A stretch of 64,000 nt of DNA from Gemmatimonadota bacterium (GTDB lineage Bacteria; Gemmatimonadota; Gemmatimonadetes; Gemmatimonadales; Gemmatimonadaceae): NCBI GenBank assembly GCA_027307165.1, contig DAHUXM010000018.1, positions 62,001 through 126,000 on the forward strand, read 5' to 3'. The number at the start of each line of letters is the position of its first letter. Position 1 is the first letter of the stretch. The notes beneath the pieces were generated by a model. It was given only the letters and a program-made list of their open reading frames with translations. It ran no database searches and was not told where the DNA came from. Shown one piece after another: positions 9,401 through 17,300 of the stretch. The translations under genes and the position numbers were made by a program.

Positions 9401-9828
9401 AGCGGCTGCGGCCGGCCTGTGGCAAAATTCTGAACGGCGACCTGCCCCCAGACCGATTCCAGTATCGAACGACTGTTCAACTGGAAGGCTGTGGCGCGGG
9501 CTGCCTGGATCTGGGCTTCGGCTTCGCGGTACAGTGCGGCGTCGGTGCGAGTCTGGACCGTGGGCAGCTGAAGGGGGAGAGTATCCTTCCCGATGCGTAC
9601 GCGGAGGCGTGACGGCGCGTGCACAGTCGTGTCCTTTACTTGCGCGCTGAGCGGTGACGCCAGCGCGCTGGAGAGCACAATCGCGAGCACGATCGCGAAC
9701 GCGATTGGGCCGGCGAAGGACGGGGCCGATGCGCGGGCCCGGCGCAGTCCCCGTGAGCCAGGGGACGCGTGCTCTCTCCGGCGCGCTCGCAAAGGGCGCC
9801 CGGGGGAGACCCACCCTGTAAATTTCAC
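3499..9828 (-). CDS. sprA: SprA/Sov-family giant outer-membrane translocon protein (type IX secretion)
   Basis: About 2,109 residues from the GTG at 9828; TTG at 9792 is an alternative start. A long arginine-rich N-region leads to a hydrophobic signal segment ending LSA before Gln, so Sec export to the periplasm is likely. SprA-type features seen are repeated beta-strand-rich segments, the acidic motif NGRLDEEDLDGDNVLN at about residue 1080, an LEIPLSNGQINLLALSQSQ block, and an aromatic-alternating C-terminus typical of a barrel strand. In Bacteroidetes, SprA is the type IX secretion pore in the outer membrane. No other T9SS gene (gldK-N, porV) is in the window. The start lies 4 bp from the divergent lptF start. 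A longer reading frame exists upstream but overlaps lptF and is rejected. Confidence 0.85.
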   Translation of the reverse strand: MKFTGWVSPGRPLRARRREHASPGSRGLRRARASAPSFAGPIAFAIVLAIVLSSALASPLSAQVKDTTVHAPSRLRVRIGKDTLPLQLPTVQTRTDAALYREAEAQIQAARATAFQLNSRSILESVWGQVAVQNFATGRPQPLSAEDAQQRKAREPVKNEQLFGDYADLGIQVDSRLEFRNEKDETNRCQGVSYFLAANTCRSAFEPTLDFQYALRSAGVVAERVHVNVDYDSQREFDASNTISIAFEGKPDEFIQKLEVGNVTFQPPPSRFITAAIPSGNYGVQAVANLGEGIKLRSIVAQQKGNVVRDRVFTVGDHVLQAVDRTVEDYQFEPRRFFFTVDPRLFAGYPNIDILNRQQMTQLAAALPDTLRPAAIYVYRLLIGGQPPNPNGPQFRIIGDPRSQKGQVYELLREGVDYYADPSRLWIALVRPLSLNNERLVVAYRVRIGGVLTTHVTTGGTPDLEYSAAHDQFANLLWDPNVQPTDAAFRHEIRSVYRLGGSDVIRQSVSVKVVTGNATDQEKPVTGKAASYLQLFGLAQPTNSSTFDVENRLWPRPTDPNFALGVGAFGTPTIRDQFLVFPSVRPFASNGMAGAGNPHNDTVYTTPADYLISSQRPGAVYHIRLRYQAQGNGNNGTLSLGAVQVRPNSERIFVDNVLLARGSDYSVDYDLGRVNFARPDTLFPRPRQVTVQFEENPLFVETPTSIFGSSLEIPLSNGQINLLALSQSQKSTYTRPTLGLEPQSMLIGGINATMNFDADPLTRLVSKLPYGHTDVPSHVSLAGEFAASKPQPSAGQQAYIESFEEAGGLDVLLGDQYWYYSSQPAVAHNVLAKYGPNLLDISHATQLAFQTNIRDSLGKQIQFTIDKIDPEVAFSGVGVAAPEQILWLTLYPLSRGLRDDQNSNAHWSTGVTQTGRRWRSIRTSLSPSGADVSRTENVEFWALVDTSAVGRSRNPTLVFDVGEISENSVVFQPDTIRIQAVNAVLRDTVMSGRRLSGFDRLNSERDPFSRAFNANANDTGLPGDVADSAVVIADTIPGQLPTPRIVPKFPICRNRYGALYQVGDTRTNCTVGNGRLDEEDLDGDNVLNLSSTQREQEQIRRFVVDLSDERKFNRVGKCIERPVARGETVPRTPACWVFVRVPFRAPDDTLNSPLLSRARALRITMISGAGVPDTAFSQVALDQLRLTGAPWLKRSEAAIRGLAGEQPDLGFVTVGTVGTQDRGVSGGVNYDSPPGVTNLPDLKATPVTSSRVPINEHSLRVIAGGLNTFDRAEAYYRFPEGQKNFMSYKELRVWARGVSNGWGADGELQFYVKLGHDASNFYMYHTPLPGNGAGPSAWLPEVRVQFSRLIALRAQIQNAYLRGSRRNTCTGADSVLIANTPFQPTTATSAVYAACADGYMVYTTDPGVNPPNLAAIQELSVGMMRVPGTSAARPISPSDTLELWVDDLRLGGVVDATGFAGQVALGVTASDFADVRVNLTRRDPNFRQLGDQPTYLTDNTVDVSAAFRLEKLLPRSLGYAIPVTFNYSGASSVPTYLTQSDIDASAVPGLRSPHNGATSVTFGVKRATPVKGGTLAPVLNNLSMQGTYTSADAQSEYEDGHAHDLRVGLEYNLIRALAPSLATVLPTEVYLTSTYENGNDRRLTYLKPAAALDDTAQVVNGLTNTISNGGAIAFHPLRNSTIRFNMSSLRDMRSYGEIPNLGVVDAQERNRFAGFDTGLERQRTVGTQLSYSVTPLPWLRARFNSSSNYNMLRDPNTLDFIRAADSLGEFRIPRNIGNTQNANLGFTIDFRALAGATSFIPGVKAMISAFQPLDVSLDRNVLTAYDGAAASAPLMFQLGFGSVSQFRHIGSESATSAGVNDQLTLSQTINLPFGATLTNHLQRLTQRSWTLRSDNGQDVGDATQLVFPDVALRWTKRIADSTALIRNFSASARVAGTTQRLASPGEFSLPDGENGETRIRSYPVSLSAIWAGSRPLTTSLGVNLVQRLDNEPGLSGRGTSMDINADVARAFALPAQWHPHGDLRTRLSFQNSHGKSYVLNPLDIVGRSRLTDNGRRSASFSADTDVSDTMTSTFVISRVNSFDANLSRTFTQTVLSAILHLQFYSGEMH

Positions 9829-9831
9829 CCC

Positions 9832-11478
9832 GTGAAGATACTCTCCAGATACGTTCTCAAGGAGCACCTGGGACCCCTCACATTCGCACTTACCGCTCTC
9901 ACGTCGCTCCTGCTGCTCAACTACATCGCCAAGCAGTTCGGGAACCTGGTCGGAAAGGGGATCCCCTGGTCGGCGGTCGCGGAGTTCTTTCTTCTCTCCA
10001 TTCCATTCACGGTCGCGCTCACACTGCCCATGGCGGTGCTCGTGGCGACCCTGCACGCATTCAGTCGCCTTGCCGCGGAGAACGAGATAACCGCACTCAA
10101 GGCGAGCGGGGTGAGTATCAAGAGCCTCATGACGCCGGTGCTGATAGCCGCGGCCGGCGTCACGCTCTTCATGATCGTCTTCAACGATCAGATTCTGCCG
10201 AGGACCAATCATCAGCTGGCAGTGCTGCAGTCCGACATCGCACAGAAGAAGCCGACGTTCGCGCTGCGCGAGCAGGTCATCAACGAGGTGAGTCCGGGAA
10301 AGCTGTTTCTGAGGGCGAACCATCTGGACGAAGCGTCGAATCTCATGCGGGACGTGACCATCTACGATCTGAGCGACGCGACGCGCCGCAGAACGATCTA
10401 CGCCGACAGCGGCAACATGGCACTCGCGAAGAACCAGAGCGATCTGCTCCTGACGCTATACCACGGCTCGATGCAGGACGTGCCGGTGTTGAATCCATCT
10501 CAGCTGCAACGGCTCTTCTTCAACGTCGACCTCGTGACGGTGAAAGGAGTCGCGAATCAGTTCCAGAAGTCCACCGACGCACAGAACAAGGGCAATCGCG
10601 AGATGTCCGTGTGCGAGATGCAGCGAGAGGTGCGCCGCGGGCGCGCCGATTACATGGAAGCGCGCAAGGATTTTCTGAGAGGGATGAAGCAGGCGCGAGA
10701 CAACCATGTCAAGCTCGGCGCCGACATGTACGCGACGGATACACACGTGCCGTCGAACATATCGCTTGGCGCGACGTATTGCTGGCTACTGAAAGAACTG
10801 CGTATTCCGACGCTCTCAGCGCAAGGTGCACCGCCCGCGCCGATGGTGCCTCAGGCTGGCGGTGCGCCACCGGTGAGACCAGGAGCGCAGAAAGCTGGTC
10901 CGGTGCCAGTACCACCGCCCAGTCAGTCCGGCTCCAAAGCACTCCCACAGAAGGCGCCCGCACCAACCGCCGCACCGATACGCGCGCGCATCTACACCAC
11001 GCCGCCGCCGAGTGCGGGGCTCGAGGTGACGCCGAGTACGATCACGGTGGCGAAGGTACGACTTTTGGATGCGAAGACGTTGATTGACGGCTACGAGATC
11101 GAGATCCACAAGAAATTTGCGCTGGCCGTTGCCTGCTTCGTATTCGTGATGCTGGGCGCACCGATCGCGCTGCGTTTTCCGCGCGGCGGAGTCGGACTCA
11201 CGCTCGGCGTGAGCCTGTTCGTGTTCGCGCTGTATTACATCGGACTCACCGCCGGGGCCGCGGCGGCGTCGCAGGGGCTGTTACCGCCGGTGATCGCGAT
11301 GTGGGCCGCCAACGTGATATTCGCCGCAGTTGCGGTTGCGCTGCTCTGGCGCATGGGCAAGGAAGGAGCCACTGCGCGCGGAGGTGACATGCGGGAGATG
11401 CTCGGCAACGCGCGCGGATGGATGAAGCAACGGATGCGCCTGGTGCATCTGATTCGCGAGCGCCGGACGGAACGATGA
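9832..11478 (+). CDS. lptF: LptF-type permease of the lipopolysaccharide export ABC transporter, with a Pro-rich insertion
   Basis: 548 residues from the GTG at 9832. LptF begins with RYVLKEHL...-type residues just before the first membrane helix, which fixes the start near here. YjgP/YjgQ family: N-terminal helices, a periplasmic domain (about residues 120-290), then C-terminal helices with RFPRGGVGLTLGVSLF. With LptG and LptB it extracts LPS from the inner membrane. It is well above the usual 360-370 residues because of an Ala/Pro-rich stretch at about residues 325-395 between the periplasmic domain and the last helices. The stop overlaps the lptG start by 4 bp (ATGA). Confidence 0.88.
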   Translation: MKILSRYVLKEHLGPLTFALTALTSLLLLNYIAKQFGNLVGKGIPWSAVAEFFLLSIPFTVALTLPMAVLVATLHAFSRLAAENEITALKASGVSIKSLMTPVLIAAAGVTLFMIVFNDQILPRTNHQLAVLQSDIAQKKPTFALREQVINEVSPGKLFLRANHLDEASNLMRDVTIYDLSDATRRRTIYADSGNMALAKNQSDLLLTLYHGSMQDVPVLNPSQLQRLFFNVDLVTVKGVANQFQKSTDAQNKGNREMSVCEMQREVRRGRADYMEARKDFLRGMKQARDNHVKLGADMYATDTHVPSNISLGATYCWLLKELRIPTLSAQGAPPAPMVPQAGGAPPVRPGAQKAGPVPVPPPSQSGSKALPQKAPAPTAAPIRARIYTTPPPSAGLEVTPSTITVAKVRLLDAKTLIDGYEIEIHKKFALAVACFVFVMLGAPIALRFPRGGVGLTLGVSLFVFALYYIGLTAGAAAASQGLLPPVIAMWAANVIFAAVAVALLWRMGKEGATARGGDMREMLGNARGWMKQRMRLVHLIRERRTER

Positions 11479-12563
11479 AGCTGAGCCACATGATCAAGCC
11501 GCTGGACAGATACGTGTTCAGCGAATTCTGGCGTATCTTCGTGACGACTGCGCTGGGCTTTCCGGTACTGGTGATCATCATCGACATCACGGACAACCTC
11601 AACACGTATCTCCAGCGCAACCTACCGAAGTCGCAGATTGCGCTGAGCTATTTGTACTGGCTGCCGGATTCGATGTTCATGATTCTACCGGCAGCGGTAT
11701 TGTTCGCGACGGTGTTCTCGATCGGATCGCTCACGCGGTACTCGGAGATCACGGCGGCCAAGGCTTCGGGGGTTTCGTTTTACAGATTCATCGCGCCGAT
11801 CTTCGTCGGCGCACTGTTCGCGGTTGCGCTCGGGCTCGTGCTGGGCGAGGTCGCGCCGCACACGAACAAGCGACGGCTGGAGCTTCTGGAGACGCAGAGG
11901 TTCTCGGCCAGCACCGATCGATATAACTTCGCCTATGCATCGACAGCTGGACGTGTTTACAAGATCAGCGCGCTTCATCTGGCCACGAAGAAGGCGGACG
12001 GTGTCGAGATCGAGCGAAAGGGTAGTGGATCGGACTATCCGTCGTACATTGCGACATCGACTGGCGCCAGCTACACGCCGCGGGGCTGGGTACTGGGCCG
12101 CGGGACGATGCACATCATCACGAGCAACAGCACCAACATCACCTTTTCCTACGATTCCTTGTACGACAAGCAATTTACCGAGAAGCCCGAAGAGCTGACC
12201 GCATCGCCCAAGGCGCCTGCCGAGATGGACTACGCCGAGCTGGGGCGATTCATTCATGCGATGGAGCGATCGGGCACGGACGTGAACGAGCTGCGTGTGG
12301 AGCGAATGCTCAAGATCGCGATCCCGGTCACGAGTCTCGTGATCCTTCTTTTCGGCGCACCGCTTGCAACAAGCACGCAGCGAGGGGGTGCCGCCTACGG
12401 TGTGGGCGTGAGCCTCGCCACGACAATCATATTCCTGATGTTGATTCAGTTGACGAAAGCCGTTGGTGGAAAGGGGCTTCTTCCACCAGAGCTAGCGGCG
12501 TGGCTGCCCAGTATCTTGTTCGGTGTGATCGGGCTCACGCTCTTCATGCGCGTGCGTACCTGA
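11475..12563 (+). CDS. lptG: LptG-type permease of the lipopolysaccharide export ABC transporter
   Basis: 362 residues, normal length for the family. The start ATG at 11475 overlaps the lptF stop as ATGA. It begins with DRYVFSEFWRIF, as in LptG, followed by membrane helices, a periplasmic jellyroll region and the conserved C-terminal STQRGGAAYGVGVSLATT segment. It forms the heterodimeric permease with LptF; the ATPase LptB is not in this window. It is followed without a gap by the MlaE-like permease gene, so one transcript probably serves both LPS export and phospholipid trafficking. Confidence 0.9.
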   Translation: MKLSHMIKPLDRYVFSEFWRIFVTTALGFPVLVIIIDITDNLNTYLQRNLPKSQIALSYLYWLPDSMFMILPAAVLFATVFSIGSLTRYSEITAAKASGVSFYRFIAPIFVGALFAVALGLVLGEVAPHTNKRRLELLETQRFSASTDRYNFAYASTAGRVYKISALHLATKKADGVEIERKGSGSDYPSYIATSTGASYTPRGWVLGRGTMHIITSNSTNITFSYDSLYDKQFTEKPEELTASPKAPAEMDYAELGRFIHAMERSGTDVNELRVERMLKIAIPVTSLVILLFGAPLATSTQRGGAAYGVGVSLATTIIFLMLIQLTKAVGGKGLLPPELAAWLPSILFGVIGLTLFMRVRT

Positions 12564-13334
12564 GTGCGGTTCCTCGACAGGGCCAGCCGACCATTCTCCC
12601 GGATTGGCGAGCGCGGGTACTTCGCGGCGGATATCGTGCGCGCGCTTCCGGACTGGCGCACGTACGGCGTCGAAACGATCCGGCAGATGCGCAACATCGG
12701 CGTCGACTCGGTACCGCTCACAATCATCGTCGCGGCGTTCATCGGTGCCGTCACCGCATTTCAGACACGTTATCAACTTTTCGGCGGCGTGCAGCTGTCG
12801 GTAGTAGGGCTGATATCGAGACAGTCGGTGATTCTCGAACTGGGACCGTTGCTCACGGCGCTGGTGCTGACAGGCAGGGTCGGCGCGCGGATCACGGCTG
12901 AGCTGGGCACGATGCGTGTGACGGAGCAGATCGATGCTCTGGAGACGCTGGCGTACGATCCGATCGCCTATCTGGTGGTGCCACGTGTGATCGCGGCGAT
13001 AATCATGCTGCCGATCCTCACCGTGTTCGCCGACGCTGTGGGCGTAGGGATGGCGTTTCTTACATCGGTCGTTGCGACTGACATCCTTCCATCCGATTTC
13101 ATGGCTGGCCTGCAGCTCGCGTTTGCACCGTTCCAGATTGTCTATTCCCTGATCAAGGCGACGGTATTCGGCGCCGCCATATCGTTCTTCTGCTCTTACG
13201 AAGGCTACAACGCAAACGCGGGTGCCGAGGGCGTTGGGCGAAGCACCGCTGCTGCAGTTGTCATAACGTCGGTTGCGATACTCGTACTCGATGCCGTTAC
13301 TGCGCTGCTCCTGGCGCCATACCTTCAGGCCTGA
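12564..13334 (+). CDS. mlaE: MlaE-family permease (phospholipid / outer-membrane lipid asymmetry ABC transporter)
   Basis: 256 residues from a GTG that directly follows the lptG stop. Family hallmarks are IGAVTAFQTRYQL, the LGPLLTALVLTGRVGARITAELGTM core and EQIDALETL, with five or so membrane helices. MlaE is the inner-membrane permease of the Mla/Mce system, which moves phospholipids between membranes. The expected ATPase MlaF is not adjacent; the next gene is the MlaD-like substrate-binding protein. The encoded ATPase must be elsewhere or shared. Confidence 0.92.
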   Translation: MRFLDRASRPFSRIGERGYFAADIVRALPDWRTYGVETIRQMRNIGVDSVPLTIIVAAFIGAVTAFQTRYQLFGGVQLSVVGLISRQSVILELGPLLTALVLTGRVGARITAELGTMRVTEQIDALETLAYDPIAYLVVPRVIAAIIMLPILTVFADAVGVGMAFLTSVVATDILPSDFMAGLQLAFAPFQIVYSLIKATVFGAAISFFCSYEGYNANAGAEGVGRSTAAAVVITSVAILVLDAVTALLLAPYLQA

Positions 13335-13347
13335 CCCGGCTGACAAT

Positions 13348-14229
13348 ATGAAAAAGACTCGTGACGACATTCTGGTCGGCGTAGTGATAGTGGTGGGGCT
13401 CGTGATCGCGGTCATCGGATCGCTCTGGCTTGCGCGCGGCGGCCTGTCCAAGGGCTACCCGCTGTACGCGCGGTTCGCGTGGGGCGCCGGCCTCAAGACA
13501 GGTGCGCCGGTGTGGGTGAGCGGCGCAGCGGTCGGCTACGTCGCGGACGTGCAGTTTCGTCCGGACGGGAGTCTCCTGACTCAGTTGCGAATAACGAGCG
13601 ACCAACCGATCCCGAAGCCGAGTCCGGCGACGGTGGTTCCGAATGGAATCTTCGGAGACGTTGCCGTGAACTTCACACCACGACCGTCGGGCACGCGATA
13701 TGTCGAGGGCGATACCGTAGTGAGCGGTCCCGCCGCGGCAGGCATTGCGCAGCTGACGGCGAAGGCCGATTCGATCACGACGTCGGTCACCGCGCTTACG
13801 AGTGCGATGAACAAGGAACTCGTGGCGGGAGGCGGACTTGCGGATCTGCGTCAGACACTCGCTGGCACCAACAAGCTCATGTCGCAGCTGAGCGCCATCG
13901 CGACCGTGCAGTCGGCTCAGCTCACCGCTACGATGACGTCGCTTCGGCGTGCGACCTCGGCGGTGGATTCGGCCAAGATAGATTCGACGCTGTCGAACCT
14001 TCGGACCGCGAGCGGTAACATGAACTCGTTGACCATGTCGCTGGACTCCACCGGACGCGCACTGAATCGGATCGTGGCCAAGGTCGATAGCGGTAACGGA
14101 TCAGCCGCAAAATTGGTCAACGATCCGGCGCTCTACAACGACGTCCACTCGCTGCTTGGACGGATGGACAGTCTGGTCGCTGACATCAAGAAGAATCCCA
14201 AACGGTACATCAATGTGAAGGTGTTCTAG
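13348..14229 (+). CDS. mlaD: MlaD/MCE-domain membrane-anchored lipid-binding protein
   Basis: 293 residues from the ATG at 13348, 13 bp after mlaE. One N-terminal helix (about residues 9-30) anchors it in the inner membrane. An MCE domain follows (about 38-120) with GLKTGAPVWVSGAAVGYV and FGDVAVNF. The C-terminal half (about 130-285) is helical, Ser/Thr/Ala-rich and probably coiled, as in MCE proteins that oligomerise. It should partner the upstream MlaE. A 16-bp-stem terminator follows. Confidence 0.9.
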   Translation: MKKTRDDILVGVVIVVGLVIAVIGSLWLARGGLSKGYPLYARFAWGAGLKTGAPVWVSGAAVGYVADVQFRPDGSLLTQLRITSDQPIPKPSPATVVPNGIFGDVAVNFTPRPSGTRYVEGDTVVSGPAAAGIAQLTAKADSITTSVTALTSAMNKELVAGGGLADLRQTLAGTNKLMSQLSAIATVQSAQLTATMTSLRRATSAVDSAKIDSTLSNLRTASGNMNSLTMSLDSTGRALNRIVAKVDSGNGSAAKLVNDPALYNDVHSLLGRMDSLVADIKKNPKRYINVKVF

Positions 14230-14263
14230 GGTTCAGCCAACACAGCGAACGAGAATAAAAACA

Positions 14264-14299
14264 CAAACGCCGCCACGGTCTGAACCGTGGCGGCGTTTG
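14264..14299. terminator. Bidirectional terminator hairpin between mlaD and the Oar-like receptor
   Basis: Perfect 16-bp inverted repeat (arm CAAACGCCGCCACGGT) with a CTGA loop, flanked on the left by an A-rich run (AATAAAAACA). It lies in the 90-bp gap between two convergent genes. The A-rich flank gives a U-rich tail only to the minus-strand transcript. Confidence 0.85.
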
Positions 14300-14319
14300 C
14301 GTTTGCTACCCTCAGGAAC

Positions 14320-17300
14320 TTAGAAGCTATATCGCAGCGAAAGCTGCATGCTGTAGTTGGAAGCCACGTTCTGCGCGTTGTACCGCTGCGTGCTGGAATC
14401 GAACGTGTAAATGCCCTGCACCGGGTTGACGCCGTTGACGACTGGTCCCGTCACGTAGCCCGTCGTCGTCAGGAGGTTGGTCGCGCTGCTGTAAGGACCC
14501 GCTCCGCTGGAAACGAATGCCTGACGACCCCACTTGGGATTGAGCAGGTTTCCGAAGTTGATGATGTCCAGGCGCAGCGAGAGGTTCTGCTGGTGGAACG
14601 CCGCGAGCGACTGGGCCACGGTCACGTCGACTTCGTTGACCCACGGCGACCGGCAGGCATTCCGGCTAAGGATCTTGCCACGGCTTTCCCGCAGACACGG
14701 AACGCTGTTGATGAACTTGTCGAACGAAGCCTGCTGCGCTGCGACCGAGGCCGCCTTCGCCGGGTCGTTGTAACCGGTGAAGAGGATCTCCTTCGGGTCA
14801 CGCACGTCCTTGGGGACGTAGACGAGGTCGTTCTGAGTCTGCCCGTCGGCGTTTGCATCACCGCTGCCGTACACGTAATCGTACGGTGACCCGGAGCTGC
14901 CCTGGTAGATGAACGAGACGTCCGTCCGGGTGGGCATGCGGTACGTGCCGGTTGCGATGATGCGGTGCGGCTGGTCGTTCTTGGAGCGCGAGAGATTGTT
15001 GTCCGTGATGTTGCCGGATACGTCACGCTGATAGCGGTAGTTCGAGTTGGCAGTGGAGCTGGTCACCGTCACCACGTCACGAGCCTGGCTGTAGGTGTAC
15101 GCCAACGAGCCTTCGAAGTGATTGGTGAAGGTCTTCTGGAGCTGCCCCGTAAGGCTGTACGTGTAGTCACCAGCCATGCTGGTCATGTCCAGCACCTGCT
15201 GCGTCGGACCAGTTGTCGTCGGGTTGGCACGCGTCGCCGTGAACGTGCCGTACACGACGCGCCCGTGCGAGTCGACCGACTGCGGGCCGACGAGCGCCAG
15301 GTTCTGGTAGAACGGGTTCGAGAGCGAGTGCGTGTACAGCCCCTCGAGCGTTCCGACGTATCCGCCAGCGAACTGATGATCGTAAGCCAACGAGATCTTC
15401 TGATACTGCGGGTAGCGGAACTTGGGATCGATCGTGTTGATCGTCGAGCTGAGTGCAGCCGTTGCGCCGGGCTTGGTACCGGATGCCGCGCAGGACGTCG
15501 GCGGGCTGGCGATGTTCGTTGAGTTGAACGGCTGCGGCAGGAACGACGTCGTGGCGCTCGTCGTACCATTGCAGACGAGCGTGGCGTATCCGCTCAGCCC
15601 GGAGTTCTGGAACGCGTTCGAGAGATACACGTACGGCGGCGAGCCAGTGAAGTAACCAATGCCGCCGCGCAGCTGATTGCGCTGATCACCCGTCACATCC
15701 CAGTTGAATGCCAGGCGCGGTGACACGGTGCGGCGCGTCGGAACGGACGAGGTGCTCCGTCCATATGCGGCGAAGACAGACGCGTTGAACGGTGGAACGT
15801 CTTCGAACTTGGGAATCTCGAGACGCACGCCGCCGGTCACGTTGAACCTTTCCGTGACCTGCCATGCATCCTGCACATATACGGAGTACTGGCGAGCATG
15901 GAAGGTCGAGAGGCCGTGGTTCGGATCGCTGAGAGCCGGAACACCGACGGTATCGCCGGACGCCAGGCCCTTGGACAGCGAGTCGAGGCTCAGGAACGAC
16001 CAAGAGCCGAGCGAGCTCTGGCCGAACAGGTTGACTGGGTGATAGAACTGGTTGCGGGTACCGATGGTGACGCGGTGCGCGCCAAGCGGAATCGTGAAAT
16101 TTTCCGTGATCTCGAACGTCGTCTGGTCGAGCTTGTTGCCCTGCGACGACGCTTCGGTGCCCGCGACGAGTGTGACAGTTCCCGTCTGACCGTCGTTGCG
16201 CGGAATACCGCGCACAGTTACGGATGGGAACTGCACCGGAACGGTACGGAAATCGTGAATCGTAGTGTAGTTGAGCAACAGCTCGTTGAAGATGCCGTTC
16301 GAGAAGTTGCTCAGGAACTCGGCGACTGACGAGTGGCTCGTATTGCTGTACTGGTACTGGTACGAGGTGAGTGGGAACCGTGGCGAATTCGCCCCCGCCG
16401 TGCTCCGACTGAAGCTCGTCTGGTCGGCCGACGCATAGTTGTGACGTAGAACGAGGCGCGTGTTGAACGGGAGATACGCGTCGATGCGCCCGAAGAAGTT
16501 CGCGTTCGGACTCTTTTGAGTCACACGTGCGAGGTCACCCGGGTTGGTCAGACCGTACTGGTTCTTGAGGATGCTCGCGAACTGATCCACGTACGATTGG
16601 TCGACCGGAAGACCCGACGCCCCGGCATACAGACCGGATGTCGGCGCCGTCTGACGCTGCCACTCCGGATTCACGAAGAAAAAGAGGTGGTTGCGGATGA
16701 TCGGACCACCGAGCGAGAAGCCGTACTGTTGCTTCGAGAAGTCCGTGAGATACGGCTGGCTGCGCGTGAAGCTCTGGTTGCGCGTGAAGCCGTATGCCGA
16801 GCCGTGGAACTCGTTGGTTCCGCTCTGGGTGACTGCGTTGATGAGCACGCCGCCGAAATTGCCCTGACGAACGTCGAACGGAGCCAGGAGGACCTGGTAT
16901 TCCTTGACGGACTCGAGCGGGATCGACTTTGCACCGGCGCTGGCACCGGGCTGACCGGTGGTGCCGATGCCGAATATGTCCTGCGCCGAGGCACCGTCTA
17001 TCTGGATGCCGTTCTGGCGAATGTTGACGCCACCACCGGACAGTGCGCTGGTGTTGGTGGCCACCTGTGGAACCAGCTGAACGAAGTCGGTGAAATTCCG
17101 GTTCAGCGTCGGCAACCGCCGGAGCGCGGAATCGGAGATCGTCGTGCCGGTTCCGGTCTTACTCGGCGATATCACCGGATTCAGGGCTCCCTCGATGCGG
17201 ACTCCACTGAGCACAGCCGCCTGACTCGTCATCTGGACGTCGACGCGAGTGGACTGGCCGAGTGTAACGATGATGCCTGTGCGAGTAACCGGCGCAAAGC

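Noticed and set aside
9829..10323. N-terminal extension of sprA to residue -165
   Set aside because: It would overlap lptF extensively and is Arg/Glu-rich non-signal sequence; the signal peptide begins after 9828.
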